Shown here: positions 1 through 10,229 of the stretch, one piece after another | How the letters are laid out: every line of letters starts with the position of its first letter | Position numbering within the stretch: position 1 is the first letter of the stretch | DNA from: Perognathus longimembris pacificus | Lineage: Eukaryota; Chordata; Mammalia; Rodentia; Heteromyidae | Assembly: GCF_023159225.1 (NCBI RefSeq) | Contig: NC_063180.1 | Location: 7,251,297-7,315,296, forward strand | Length of the DNA: 64,000 nt | Reading direction: 5' to 3' | Made by a program: the position numbers and the translations under genes | The notes under the pieces: model-generated | The model's input: the letters and a program-made list of their open reading frames with translations, nothing else | Told to the model about the DNA's origin: nothing | The model's database searches: none

Positions 1-75
1 TATCTGCCAAATGGTTAGGAATAGCTAAAATAGCTGTAATTTCTGACATCTAGAGCTTTGTGTAATTTGGTTCTA

Positions 76-80
76 CCCAA
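76..80. repeat. Target site duplication of outer provirus, left copy
   Basis: The five bases cccaa directly precede the LTR edge TGTTGTGCC and recur at 12315-12319 directly after the other LTR edge (ending TTCA). Confidence 0.75.
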
Positions 81-522
81 TGTTGTGCCAAGTCGCGAGA
101 CCACCACCAAGAAGACCACCGAGACTCAGACATTCTGAAATGCAATAGCAAGGCAAGACTTTATTCAAGCGGGGCCGCGGCTCGGGCCTTGTCCTACCCA
201 CCGACACAGTGGAGGTTAGGAGGCAGCCCCCAGCTGCGATTACACAGAGCTTATAAAGGCAAAAGACAAAGTTTCAGCAATCAGGTGTTTAAGCAAGCAA
301 GATTATGAGTACAAATCTGATTGGCTCAGGGCTCAAGGCATTCTAGGGGTGGTTAGAGTTAAGCATTCCCAGTTGTTAGAGTTCTCAACCAGCTGGGGCC
401 TAATAAGCTTGTCCTGGGTTTGCTCACAGGGCCTGCTTATCTCAGGTTTATGTGGTAAAGTGGGGTTCACGTGGTAAAGTGGGGCCTGACTTCAAATTCT
501 GGCTCTTCATTTCTCCCCTTCA
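81..522 (-). mobile_element. 3' LTR of the outer provirus
   Basis: A 442-bp LTR with TG...CA ends; on the minus strand it begins TGAAGGGGAGAAATG and ends GGCACAACA. It holds a minus-strand polyadenylation signal AATAAA at 160-165, a TATA-like TTTATAA at about 251-257, and a CCAAT motif near 314-325. A 19-bp unit around tggtaaagtgggg is tandemly duplicated near 452-482. The polypurine tract abuts its right edge, which identifies it as the 3' LTR of a minus-strand element. Confidence 0.88.
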
Positions 523-536
523 TTCCCCCCTTCTGA
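523..536 (-). promoter_or_regulatory. Polypurine tract of outer provirus
   Basis: On the minus strand this reads AGAAGGGGGGAA immediately before the LTR's first TG. This is the position and composition of a gammaretroviral plus-strand primer. Confidence 0.8.
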
Positions 537-777
537 TAGGTAACTTGAGAACCAATCGTGGTTCTCCTTGCTTAGTTTGATTCTGACTGAGAATCGGTAG
601 GGATAGATTGGTATGTGCCCGTAATACCATAAAAACTCATAACAAATGCGACAGATAAACAGTTTTAACTGTCTACATTTTCTGGTTTATCTCAACTACA
701 TCAAGGCAATTTACTGTGACTCCATGCACAGGCTGCTCCTAAGAAGCCAGACCAGAGTCAACTATCATAAGCCAACT

Positions 778-858
778 ATTCTATATCTATATTTTATATT
801 CTATATCTATATTCTATATCTATATTCCATATCTATATTCTATATCTATATTCTGTAT
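778..858. repeat. AT-rich tandem repeat (tatatctatattc units)
   Basis: Repeated units of about 12 bp built from ctatatctatatt, slightly diverged. Confidence 0.8.
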
Positions 859-2427
859 CATGAGCCATCTATTCTAGAGTGGAAATCTCCAGTTTCCAGT
901 TCCTCCAAGTGCCTAAGGTTGGCCAGTGGCATCTGTAAGATTCACCCCCAGGAGGGCTCCATGAAGATGCCCCCAGCCAGTTTAAATCTGTCCAGTTACC
1001 TTGGTACCTGGCACTCCTGATGGCAGTTACCTCCCTCTCTTCTGAGGTCACACCCTAATCCATCTGGACACATTTAATACTCTTGGACACACCTCCCACC
1101 CCAGGTATTGCCTGGAAGTGACTCTCCAGCCTGTCATACATGCTTTGAATTTAGCAGCAGGCCAGTCTGCTTGAAAATTTCTTACAATATCCAATTTTCT
1201 TAATAGAGCTAGTTAGAAGATCCAAAGCACTTTCCAGCAGAAACCAGCTGCATATGATAAGAGTCTGATCTGAAGATGTAGATTCTTCCAGATGACTGTT
1301 AGACTCTCTCCTTGATCCTCACTCAAATGCAATGGGCAGGGGCCATAGTGGTGTCAGGCAGCAGTGGCTCCCAGTGGTTCCAGTAGAATGTCACACCTTC
1401 TGGGTTACCTGCAACTTTCTCCATAGACTGGTTAAAGAAGCTTAACCTAAGTTAACCTAAAGCCTAACTTTAGTCAAATTTCCTAGTATTTTCCTGATTC
1501 CTTCTTAAGCACACTAGCTTTTGCAGGCTGGCACATGACTGAAAATCAAGACAACTTTAGGCAATCAATGTCCCTTGGGTCACTTTGCCAGGGCAATAAG
1601 TTCAAATCAGATATTTCCAATAAGGCTAGGATTTTTTTTTCTTTAACCAACATAGGTGGCTTGACCTGTAACCATTTCTCACAGGTGCAGTCTATACTGT
1701 TACCTCTGTTTTCCATGCCTCTAGTTTATCCTGCCTCATCTTCCCAAAAACAACTCTGGTCCCTTGGTCCTAAAAGGGGAGGCTGATGGGCGAAGATCAT
1801 CCATCTTCTATAACTTCTTCAGGCTGACTCAGGGGCGTTGACCTTACCTAGCCAGGAACCTATAACCTTAGTCTACTTTACCAAGGGGCTGCAGGATCAG
1901 ATGTCCCTTAGGAGCTTTACTCCAAACTGGAAATTACATTCAACATTTTAACTTTCAACTATACAGACTTCTTTTTGGGCTACCTCAGTGTAGCCTTTTA
2001 ACATTCTAGTTTGTAAAAGCTTTTTCCTGACTGGCTGGGGAACTGATCTCTGATGACTTAACAGATCTCAGTAAGAACACAATCTCAGGTCTCTTTCCTG
2101 AACAGATGTATCAGCTTAAAATTCTCACTGCCAGTCAGGGCTTTGAGTAGACGTGGGGGGTTGGGATTTTAAACTATCCTCTCATTTGACAAACTTACCC
2201 TTACTACCCACTATCACAGATGACTGGCAAGTTCCTGCCCAGTAGACAGACATGGGCATTAGAAAGGCATGCTTATGAACTATTCTTCTAGGACTTCCCG
2301 GCTTTGATTAACTTTTGAAAGGCCAAACAGGAGTGACTCTAGGATCTGACACCATCTCTGCCATCCAAGCAGTGGCTTACTGCCTCTGGATGCTCCATCA
2401 CTTTTGTCCCAGGAGGAGTGACTTTTC

Positions 2428-2520
2428 ACTGGACTTGGACTCAGGACCTGAATGCTGTCCCTCAGCTCTCCAGCTCAAGACTAGCACTCTACCACTTTTG
2501 AGCTCTACACAACTCCGTTC
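2428..2520 (-). mobile_element. Geo-arm SINE fragment
   Basis: The plus strand reads gacttggactcaggacctg ... ctagcactctaccactttt, the complement of the right arm of the window's dimeric SINEs. It is a truncated copy inside the outer provirus. Confidence 0.65.
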
Positions 2521-2971
2521 CCAGCACTCTGCTGGCTGATTAAAGACAAGTCTCTCACAGGGACCTTTCTCTGCCCGGGCTGGCTTCGAACAGCAGATTT
2601 CAGATCAGTGAGTCTTACAAGAGGCCATTTTACTCCAATTAAAGCAACAAGGTGGTCCACACAGAAGTAGTTTTTAAACATGCTCTCACCTGGAACTTAT
2701 TAAGGGCCAGTATTAGATCTTGACAAACTTGTAGGAATCACCTGTGCTTCTCTGTGGGCCTGCTGGAAACTGTTACAAAAAACCTATAAAGAAGCTGGAA
2801 TGGCAATTAAACATTTTGGTAGCCATAATTCTCCTTTTCTCACTTTGCAATAATTATTTAGGACAATTTTACTTCCAAATTTCTTATCTAGAAATGTATT
2901 CTTGATTTCCAAAGCCTTTTTAACACTAACACAACACTTTAGCTTTTATCTGCATTGGAAAAACTGAAGCT

Positions 2972-2977
2972 CACAGG
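2972..2977. repeat. Target site duplication of inner provirus, left copy
   Basis: The hexamer cacagg borders the 3' LTR and recurs at 10890-10895 beside the 5' LTR. Six bases is the usual duplication length for class II ERVs. Confidence 0.9.
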
Positions 2978-3637
2978 TGTTGAACCTGGGTAACTGCAGT
3001 CGAAATCAGGACACGGGGGATGCAAGGCGAGTGAACCAATGCATACTTTATTCCAAGAGGGCCAGGGTTTATATAGGGTTAGAAACCAATTTTACAATTA
3101 CAGGGTAAAAGATCAATACAGCATGACATTTGTCTCAAATACAAAAGTGGAGGAAATTTCCTACTGTGAGGGCAGGAACTTGGTACAAATGCCTTTCTAA
3201 TTACAGGAGGTAGTGACTACAAAGATTATAGATATCAAGACAAGGAACTGTATACAACTGAGGTAGAACTAATTATCTCCTAGCTATTATCTCCTTAAGG
3301 CTAGATAACATTAATCTTGACTTCTCCAAATACTTGTGAAATAACAGTGAGGAGACTTTCCTGTTTACAGTGAGAATCTAGTGAGGAGACTTTCCTGTTT
3401 ACAGAGATAATCTAACACTAAAGGCAGCTGGTCTAGCAAGTCTCCTAAGAGAGACTTGCTAAGTAGGGGGAAAAAGGAGATTCTCGCAACAACTGGTGGC
3501 TTCCTTTGGCCCACAAACACCAGAAACTCCTTACTGGGAATGAGTTCCCAAGGGCCTATTAGTGTGCTAATGAGGCATCGGAGTAACCGTGCCGGGGCTA
3601 AATTTTTCCACTGGTTGGAGACTTTAATTCTCCAACA
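2978..3637 (-). mobile_element. 3' LTR of inner provirus
   Basis: A 660-bp LTR whose minus strand begins TGTTGGAGAATTAAAG and ends GGTTCAACA. It has a minus-strand TATA box TATATAA at 3069-3075 and a polyadenylation signal AATAAA at 3047-3052, giving a compact TATA-to-poly(A) arrangement. It contains a short direct repeat gtgaggagactttcctgtttacag (about 3347-3404). No difference from the 10230-10889 copy was seen. Confidence 0.94.
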
Positions 3638-3655
3638 ATTCCCCCTTTTTTATTA
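3638..3655 (-). promoter_or_regulatory. Polypurine tract of inner provirus
   Basis: The minus strand reads AATAAAAAAGGGGGAAT right up to the LTR's TG. It is preceded by three attaatttt tandem units (about 3650-3678). Confidence 0.85.
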
Positions 3656-3670
3656 ATTTTATTAATTTTA

Positions 3671-5229
3671 TTAATTTTCCACAGCCGCTTCTCTAGAAAG
3701 TTTAAGGGCAGTTAGTAAAACATCAGAGGAATTATTCCTAGTGTAACGCTTTATTATAGCTATGATAGAACAATATCCTAAGAAAAAGACACATATCATA
3801 AGTATTAAGGCAATAGAAGCACTTCCAACACTATGGGTAATACTTTGCCACCACCCCCTAGGGTCTAGTCCTTCTAAGGTCTGAGCTAGTCCTTGGGCTA
3901 TATCATCAATAGAAGAGGCATCTGGCAATTCCTTTTGAAAAGCTTCAAAAACCTCCCTGTACAAGCTTTGTTCACTTAACGTACCATTTAGTAGGGCTCC
4001 ATCTATAAGCATTTGTATATCATTCCATTCACATTCAGAGGCATTATATTTATAAGGTGTTACACAGACATGACTAGAATTCCAATCACGAGTCAAAAAC
4101 AATCGTTGCTGTAAAGCCAAATATTTCTGTCCAAGCCAAAACACTCCTCCTTTAACAGCTTCTAACTCATCTTGAAGGTGGGCATTTACTTCCAGCTGGT
4201 GTTGCCACAGATTGTGGGAGTCCTGGTGCCACTGCACCATAAAGTCATGAGTTTGTACAGATTGTCGCAATGCAGCTCCGGATACTGCTGCAGTTGTAGC
4301 AATGGCAATTAGTCCAACAAGTCCTGCAATAATCAGTCCAATGGCACGACGACTCCTCCTCAGAAGCCGCTTGAAAAACTGCATTACCAATCCTTGCACA
4401 GGTCCTCCAGCCCAGGGACGGTGCATGCGAACAGGAACCCAAAGGGAGTTGCGCTGGGTTAAAATCATGATCCTATCTTGACTAAAATTAAAGGTGACAT
4501 TGTTATTCAAACAAGTATACAATTTACAATTTATGCAGGTAATGGCATTCTTAGTTATGTTTATGGGGCCGACCATCAGTACATGTGGAAAATGAACACA
4601 AGCAGAGATATTATAGGTCTTTACAACTGTGAAGTTGTAGGAGGCCGAGGATCTTTTAGATCCTGAGTAAGTTCCATTGGCCAGCAATACAGGAGCCAGA
4701 GTGGCTGCTAATTTCCAGAGATGACGTTGTGGAGGAAATAGCTTGCTTACGTGGACGAGAGCAGGCCGGGGGTCACTAAAGCCTGCTCCAAACCACCCTA
4801 AAAGCTGTTTAGCAGACATGGCATTGGACATGTTCATAAAGTAGGGTCACAAGATGAGTTATATTCAGTGCAGTTTTTCAACCACACACCAGAAGGTCCC
4901 CAATCATACCAAGTATGCTGGGATGTATTCCAAATAGTTGGAAAAATTCCTCGACAACTTTCCCAATGTCTTTCAGTAAAGTTCAGGTTCAGATAAGTAA
5001 AATTGTCACATTTAGGCAGGCCAGCAGGGCTAGGATAATTCTCTAATTTATAGGTATGAGATCCCACAGACCAGGAAGACAGTCTAATCAGCCGAGTTCT
5101 ACTGCAGTTATCTGAACCTCCATGCTGAATCCAATATTGATATCTAAAAGGGTAACATGGGGAACGGCCTTGACAGATAGCTTTAGAGAACTGAGAATAA
5201 GAGAAGTTAAATGATCTTTCCTCTTCCAT
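3671..5229 (-). pseudogene. env: Envelope gene (betaretrovirus-like), frameshifted in SU, TM half open
   Basis: Two overlapping frames make up env. The SU segment (5229-4834) is rich in N-glycosylation sequons and cysteines and stops at 4834. The other frame (4837-3671, 388 codons) continues SU and then the whole TM subunit. Its features in order are a basic furin-type site RRSRR near residue 165, a hydrophobic fusion peptide (about 168-195), a heptad-rich ectodomain, glycosylated Cys-containing loop, a membrane anchor (about 340-360) and a short tail. The layout resembles MMTV/HERV-K-type TM proteins. SU is split near 4834-4840, and an N-terminal signal region is not cleanly identifiable. 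Its product would act at the virion or cell surface, but as it stands no full-length Env can be read in one frame. Confidence 0.85.
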
Positions 5230-5569
5230 AGGAAAGACTGGAATGCCAGACCCATAGGGGGAGAGAGTAAATTAGGAATAGATGTAAAAACAGAGACAGG
5301 GGCTTTTGTCCATAAATATGGACATAATAAAGGAGGGTTAGAAAATATAGGCCCAATACATTACCTCTGATGTAGCCCCTACAGGTTACCAGTGCACACC
5401 TGTCCATTTGAATGGCCTTATCACTTGAATGAGAATGTCTCACCCCCTTGATGGACAGAGGGGTGTTTGTTGCTGGATCCACTGGAGCAGGTGCTAGAAA
5501 GATGGGCTGTCTTCTGTAGAAACATAAGCATACCCTCGCCCCTGGGTTAACAACTCCCAGGGGACCCAA
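5207..5569 (-). pseudogene. Hydrophobic 120-codon frame at the pol/env overlap
   Basis: An open frame overlapping the integrase C-terminus (to 5494) and the SU start. It contains a hydrophobic run (residues about 72-108) that could be the remnant of the Env leader/signal region, since betaretroviral env usually begins within the end of pol. It is in the same frame as the TM reading frame but in a different frame from the SU piece 5229-4834. Assignment is uncertain. Confidence 0.4.
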
Positions 5570-7170
5570 TCTAGCCCAACCCCCAATCTAATCCAAACCG
5601 GCTGCGGTTTGTTTTGCATAGGCGGAGCTAGGAAGTGTAGCTCAGCTCTTGCTAAAACATCTCCTTGAGGCAAATTTAAAAAGTTAAGGACAAATAGTGC
5701 TTCTGCAATAACGGCTCGGGCTGTTTTATAAATACTTTTCATAGAAGTTGCATATCCCTCAGTACTATCCATACTCCCCCTCTTTAGTTTTTTAATTTGT
5801 GTTTTTAATGTATAATGAGCTCTTTCTACTATACCTTGACCTTGAGGATTGTATTTAATTTCTGTAACATGAAAAATGTTATGAAATTCTAAAAATTTTT
5901 ATACTTGTTTACTGGAATAAGCTGGTGCATTGTCAGTTTTTAAATGACCTGTATTAGAGTGCCGGGCAGCATGATCTTTTTCTGCTGAGGCAAAAGAGAC
6001 TAAAGCATCTACTTTAGCATTACCGTATGCCATAGGACCTGGCAAATTAGAATGAGCTCGAATATGGACTGTATACAAAGAGTGTTGCCTCTGGCGCAAC
6101 AGGTTCTGTAATTGATTAAATAGTGAACTTAGTGGGGGTTTTATTTGAGAAATAACAGCAGAGTATATATTGCATAAAACATGTGCTGCATAAGCAGAGT
6201 CAGTAATTAAATTAAAAGGTATCAAGAAATTTCCCAGAGCATATATAATAGCCTGTAACTCATTTTGTTGTGCTGATTGCCAAGGGGTAAAGAAAACTTG
6301 ATATTTATCTTCTGTCCAGAAAGCACATTTGTTATTTTTAGTACCATCTACAAAAACATTGGGAGCATTTAGAATGGGCTCAGAGAGTAAAATATTATCA
6401 ATAACATAAGTTTGTCTTTGAAAAAATTGCCAAAGAGGACTAGAAGGTAAATGGTATAAAATTTCCCCTGTAAAGCCATTTAAAGCCAGAGGGAGAAGAT
6501 CAGAGGTTTGTAACATAAACTCAAACTGCTGTTTAGGTATAGGGGTGATAATGAAGTAGGCGTCTTGCCCACTGATTTGCAGGCATCTCTTACGGCCTTG
6601 CATGATAATGAAACTGATCATCTCTGGATAGGTGGATAACGTTTTGGAGAAAGTGTGTTTGGTATATATCCATTCCAAAGGCTTATTGTACTGAGCTAGC
6701 ACCCCTGTAGGGTAGTCTTTGGTAAGTAAAATTAGCAACCCAATAGGGGCAGATAGGTCTACCCAAGCTAAGGAATTTTGAGCCAGGGCCTTTTCCACTA
6801 GAAGTAGCTCCTGACGTGCCTCATCAGTTAATTTTTGGGGGCTTTTTAAGTCCGAATCTCCTTGAAGGATGGAAAATAGGTTAGGAATTCTGGGAATTAC
6901 CAGAATTCCTAAGGAAGGGCAAAGCCAATTGATGTCCCTAGTAACTTTTGAAAATTATTAAGAGTTTTAAACTCTTCAGTACGAATTTTTATTAATTGGG
7001 GGGTAATTACTTGTCTTTTAACTAAATATCCCAGATACTTAAATGGTTCTTCTGTTTAAATGAATTTTATCAGGGGCAATTATTAAATCATACTGTTGAA
7101 AGTCTAAAGGCAAAATTTGTAACAATTTTGATACAATATTTTTATCAGGTGCAGCAAATAATAAATCATT
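5494..7170 (-). pseudogene. pol: pol remnant: RT (part), RNase H, truncated integrase
   Basis: From 7170 downward the minus strand reads RT palm/connection sequence (IAPDKI, YLGYLVK and INWLCPSLG-type motifs) across frame breaks; the catalytic YxDD region near 7155-7175 is disrupted. The 299-codon frame 6798-5899 has the RT connection and an RNase H domain with its acidic residues visible (FVDGTKN, NELQAI, ITDSAYA, NAKVDAL). It then passes directly into the integrase core around TDNAPAY. The integrase zinc finger's second half and the first catalytic Asp are missing, pointing to an in-frame deletion. A TAA at 5899-5901 stops the frame, which otherwise continues in phase through the GQGIVERAH motif to 5494. 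Confidence 0.85.
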
Positions 7171-8162
7171 TTATTGAAAACCTGTAAAACAAACTGGAGT
7201 AGTAATTAAACAATCATCTTGATAGCCATCGTTTTCCTATATCCAACTTAAAACAAACATTTTAAATTTCATATCTCAGAATACATTTTTGATCTCAAGT
7301 CTTTTACCAAGCCTGGTTGTATTAAAAGAAATCTGGAGCCTAGGTATCACCCATTGCTTCATGCTGCTTGTTTTTCACTTCCAAATTTCTTATCTAGAAA
7401 GGCATTCTAAAACCTTTTAAAGTAGAGGCTTTCACACCTTTACCTCAGCCTGTATTTGCATAGAAAAACTGAGGCCCAGGGGGCACATTGCCTCCTGGTT
7501 GTCTGCTTTAAAAGAGCCATTTTCCTATATACAGAGAGTTAATGAAAGTTGTGTACTTCTATCCCCCATTAGTTTATATACTTTAAAATATTTACCTGAT
7601 TATATGTGACTTAAGATAGTTAATCTTACTGTTACAGTACAGTTTACACTTAAAAAATTTAGTACCTGATTCATTAAAGTGATACCCAAAACAATTGTAA
7701 CAAGAGTACACTTAGCAGTGTGCCCCAGAATTATAACCATGAGATTTCAGAGTTAGCATATTTGCCTTTTTAATACATCCAAATTGCAAACCTGTACAGG
7801 AATCGAGTTATATCAGGTAAATAAACTTTTAACTCTCCTTTAAGATATTCCAATTTTAATCCATCCTAAGGGGCAATTTTTAGAAGTATCAGTCAAATCA
7901 TACATTTTACCATGAGGTTTCCAATGTTTACCTGAAAACAAAAGAAATAAAAGAAAGGCCTCCATTGGCCTGTCCTATAGAATGGGCCTATCTCCATCCT
8001 ACTCCTTAGAGCTTGATGAACTGCCTTGGGGCCAGCTTGCCCTCTCCCACTATGAATGGACGCCACCCTACGGCTGTCCCATCACGTGGATGGCTAAACT
8101 GTACTTTTGTCAGTTTACCCCTCACTACTGAGGATAGGTTCAAGGGCCCTTGCTAAGTTCTT

Positions 8163-8193
<31 letters not shown>

Positions 8194-8708
8194 ACCATGA
8201 ATTAAAGAATTTTTTAACTATAGTCCCTTTTAAAATAAAGTAATAATCCTTTAAAGCTTTTGGTAAAGCCCAAACTCGATGATCTTTTGAAGTTTAAAGT
8301 TAAACTAACCTATTTTTACATCATACATTTTTAATCTTGAACACATTCACACCCACATTTGTGCGCGCGCACACACACATACATACATTCACATATGTAG
8401 GTATATTAATGTAAAAAGAACTTAAAAGCAGTCCAAATAACTATCAGCTGTACTTTTTTAGTGGCAAAAGGTATATTTTCCAATCTTACTCTTGTAATGA
8501 CCAAAACTTAAAACAAAACCTTTAATGAATGATTTTAGCATTGTTTAGTCTTATTCGCTAGGGCCTATTAGTTTTAGCAAAGTATCTTAGCATACTAAAC
8601 ACTGAAGATAACTGGGTTGGGGTCCCCTGGAGTATTACTGAGTCCACCTAGCACTTGACTCTTAGTGTTTACTCTCAGGCTAAGATTAGCCTACCCGGCT
8701 GTTTGAAC
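7171..8708 (-). other. Non-coding block shared with the outer provirus
   Basis: Occupies the place where gag-capsid, protease and the RT start should be. No long frame is open. Several stretches match the outer element in the same order and orientation: 7180-7250 with about 2770-2850, 7377-7402 (cacttccaaatttcttatc) with 2869-2894, 7505-7575 with about 10940-11165, and 8200-8345 with 11225-11380. The segment 7575-8200 has no counterpart there. It therefore looks like degenerate retroviral sequence held in common by the two ERVs. Confidence 0.6.
8160..8190. repeat. (TTTA)n simple repeat
   Basis: About eight perfect ttat/attt units. Confidence 0.9.
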
Positions 8709-9284
8709 TCAGCTCTTAGCAGCCTGCACTTTTTCTGTCTTCTTGCAGAAGGAGACACAGTACCTAGTAAATGTTTTGCCCATAGACATGTAAATGGACA
8801 ACAGAAATAAGGGAAACAAAAGTTTATGTTTAAAACTGGTACCAATCTCAAAGACAAAACTAGTCAAGACAAAACAGAACATAGAAACAGAGGCTTTTAC
8901 GCCTTGGATGGCATGTCCAGCGTCCACAAGCTGCCAGCCAGAGTGATGGAAAGTCCATAGGGCCCTGAAAATTCTCAGGGGGATCCTCCCCAGTGGAGAT
9001 TTCCATCCCATGGCAATCAACCTGCCGAGGCCGCCCACCAGAGGACTTTTTTCCCATCTTAGCACTCCACACGAAACACAACTAATCAAACAAGGACAAA
9101 GACACATGAAACATGTAGCGCAGGCGCAAATTAAAAGTGCAATTGCAGTAAAAATTCTCTTGAGAAGTAAAAGAAAAATCACTAGTCCTTCCCCAATTCC
9201 AGGCTGATGGACTAAAACAGGGAGTGTCAGCTCCCCTGCTAGCGCCTGGTTGTAAAGAAAAGATGATGGGGAAGCCTCCTTCAC
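8709..9284 (-). other. Open frame of 191 codons with hydrophobic segment, unrecognised
   Basis: An ORF inside the young provirus between the gag start and the shared block. It holds a strongly hydrophobic, cysteine-rich stretch (residues about 32-72, including LLICACATCFMCLCPCL) and a second hydrophobic stretch near residues 135-165. I do not recognise a retroviral domain. It could be a displaced envelope-like membrane segment, a gag-leader-like membrane anchor, or a chance frame in AT-rich DNA. Confidence 0.35.
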
Positions 9285-9482
9285 TGAAAGGGAGCCATGA
9301 GACGCCCCGTATTACAGCTGTCCTAAGTTAAGTGACCCTGGTCAATATCTTGTTAATGAGGGGTCTGTGCTACACCTCCGGTTGGAGGGGGTTGAATGAC
9401 AGGAAAAGTTTGATAGCAAGAGAGAGAAGCAGAACCATAGGACTTAGATTAATTAAAGTAAAAGTGGGCTCCGCGGCCACAA
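9285..9482. other. Provirus internal sequence, no feature seen
   Basis: About 200 bp between the truncated gag and the unrecognised ORF; no frame or motif could be assigned. Confidence 0.5.
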
Positions 9483-10055
9483 TTATTTGTTCTTTACTTT
9501 CACCTTCCTGACTGCCCCTGGCAGATCGAAAGAGCATCTGTAGCACTTTGACTGCACTGCTGAGCTGCCTAAATTATCATCTTTCTCTGAAGGAGCATAG
9601 GTAGAGGCTGAAAGCTTATTTGATGTTAATTTTTCTTTAACAAAACTGACAGGAGATAGTTCAGGTGTTGCCATGTCTTTTAGCTCCTGCCCAATTTGAG
9701 TTTTTACCTCCCCGGACAAATTATAAGCCTTCATAGCTTTTTCCACGTCAGCCTCTGGCTCAGCAGCTGATGTTATGATAGCATCAGGAGACATCATGCT
9801 CACGGCTGTATGTATTAATGCCCAAACAGACCAAAATGTAACTGGAACCTTGTCTCCACACCGATATTCATTTTCCATATTATTCTCTACTCGTTCCCAG
9901 ACTTCTAAATCTAAAGTATCTCCCTCTGGGAACCATACATTATACTCCACTACCTGTACACACTCATCTCTTTGTGAACACGAGACCATAGCTCCGTCCC
10001 GTTTCAATACATGGTGGATAAAATTAGAAAATGGAGTTGGTTTAGCTTGTCCCAT
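9483..10055 (-). pseudogene. gag: gag, matrix region only (190 codons)
   Basis: The frame starts MGQ at 10055, giving an N-terminal glycine suited to myristoylation and membrane targeting of Gag. Residues 1 to about 95 look like a betaretroviral matrix domain (helical, tryptophan-rich, with WFPEGDTLDL and a W-x-x-W-ALI pattern); the remainder is a charged linker. It ends at a TAA at 9483-9485, and no capsid major homology region or CCHC zinc knuckles follow, so the capsid and nucleocapsid are lost. The start lies about 155 bp downstream of the primer binding site, the normal position for gag. Confidence 0.8.
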
Positions 10056-10085
10056 AACCCCGTAATATTAAAAATAGGAGCTCAC

Positions 10086-10143
10086 CACACAGATCCCTTG
10101 TCTCCTGTGAATTACACACAGATCCCTTGTCTCCTGTGAATTA
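10086..10143. repeat. Perfect 29-bp tandem duplication in provirus leader
   Basis: Two abutting identical copies (10086-10114, 10115-10143) of a unit beginning cacacagatcccttgtctcc, between the primer binding site and the gag ATG. Confidence 0.92.
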
Positions 10144-10209
10144 AAAATATCTCTCACCTCACTCGAGAGCTCGGCAGTTCCGCAATCTCCTGTGGATCAA
10201 TTGTCAGGT

Positions 10210-10227
10210 CCCTGGGTCCGGACGCCA
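10210..10227 (-). promoter_or_regulatory. Primer binding site of inner provirus (lysine-tRNA-like, non-standard)
   Basis: Two bases after the 5' LTR, the minus strand reads TGGCGTCCGGACCCAGGG. It begins TGGCG like lysine-tRNA sites but departs from the standard Lys3 and Lys1,2 sequences further in. The position is right; tRNA identity is uncertain. Confidence 0.6.
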
Positions 10228-10229
10228 GA

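Larger units (their letters stand above)
537..2971 (-). pseudogene. Degenerate 3' internal part of outer provirus
   Basis: About 2.4 kb between the polypurine tract and the younger insertion. No reading frame longer than about 80 codons carries a recognisable retroviral motif; env would be expected here but I could not find it. The stretch at about 2770-2971 is homologous to 7180-7470 inside the younger provirus. A tatatctatatt-type simple repeat (778-858) and a Geo-type SINE fragment (2428-2520) interrupt it. Confidence 0.5.

Noticed and set aside
3456..3656. Repeated + strand frame, also at 10708-11016
   Set aside because: Lies inside the two LTRs of the inner provirus; its duplication merely reflects LTR identity.
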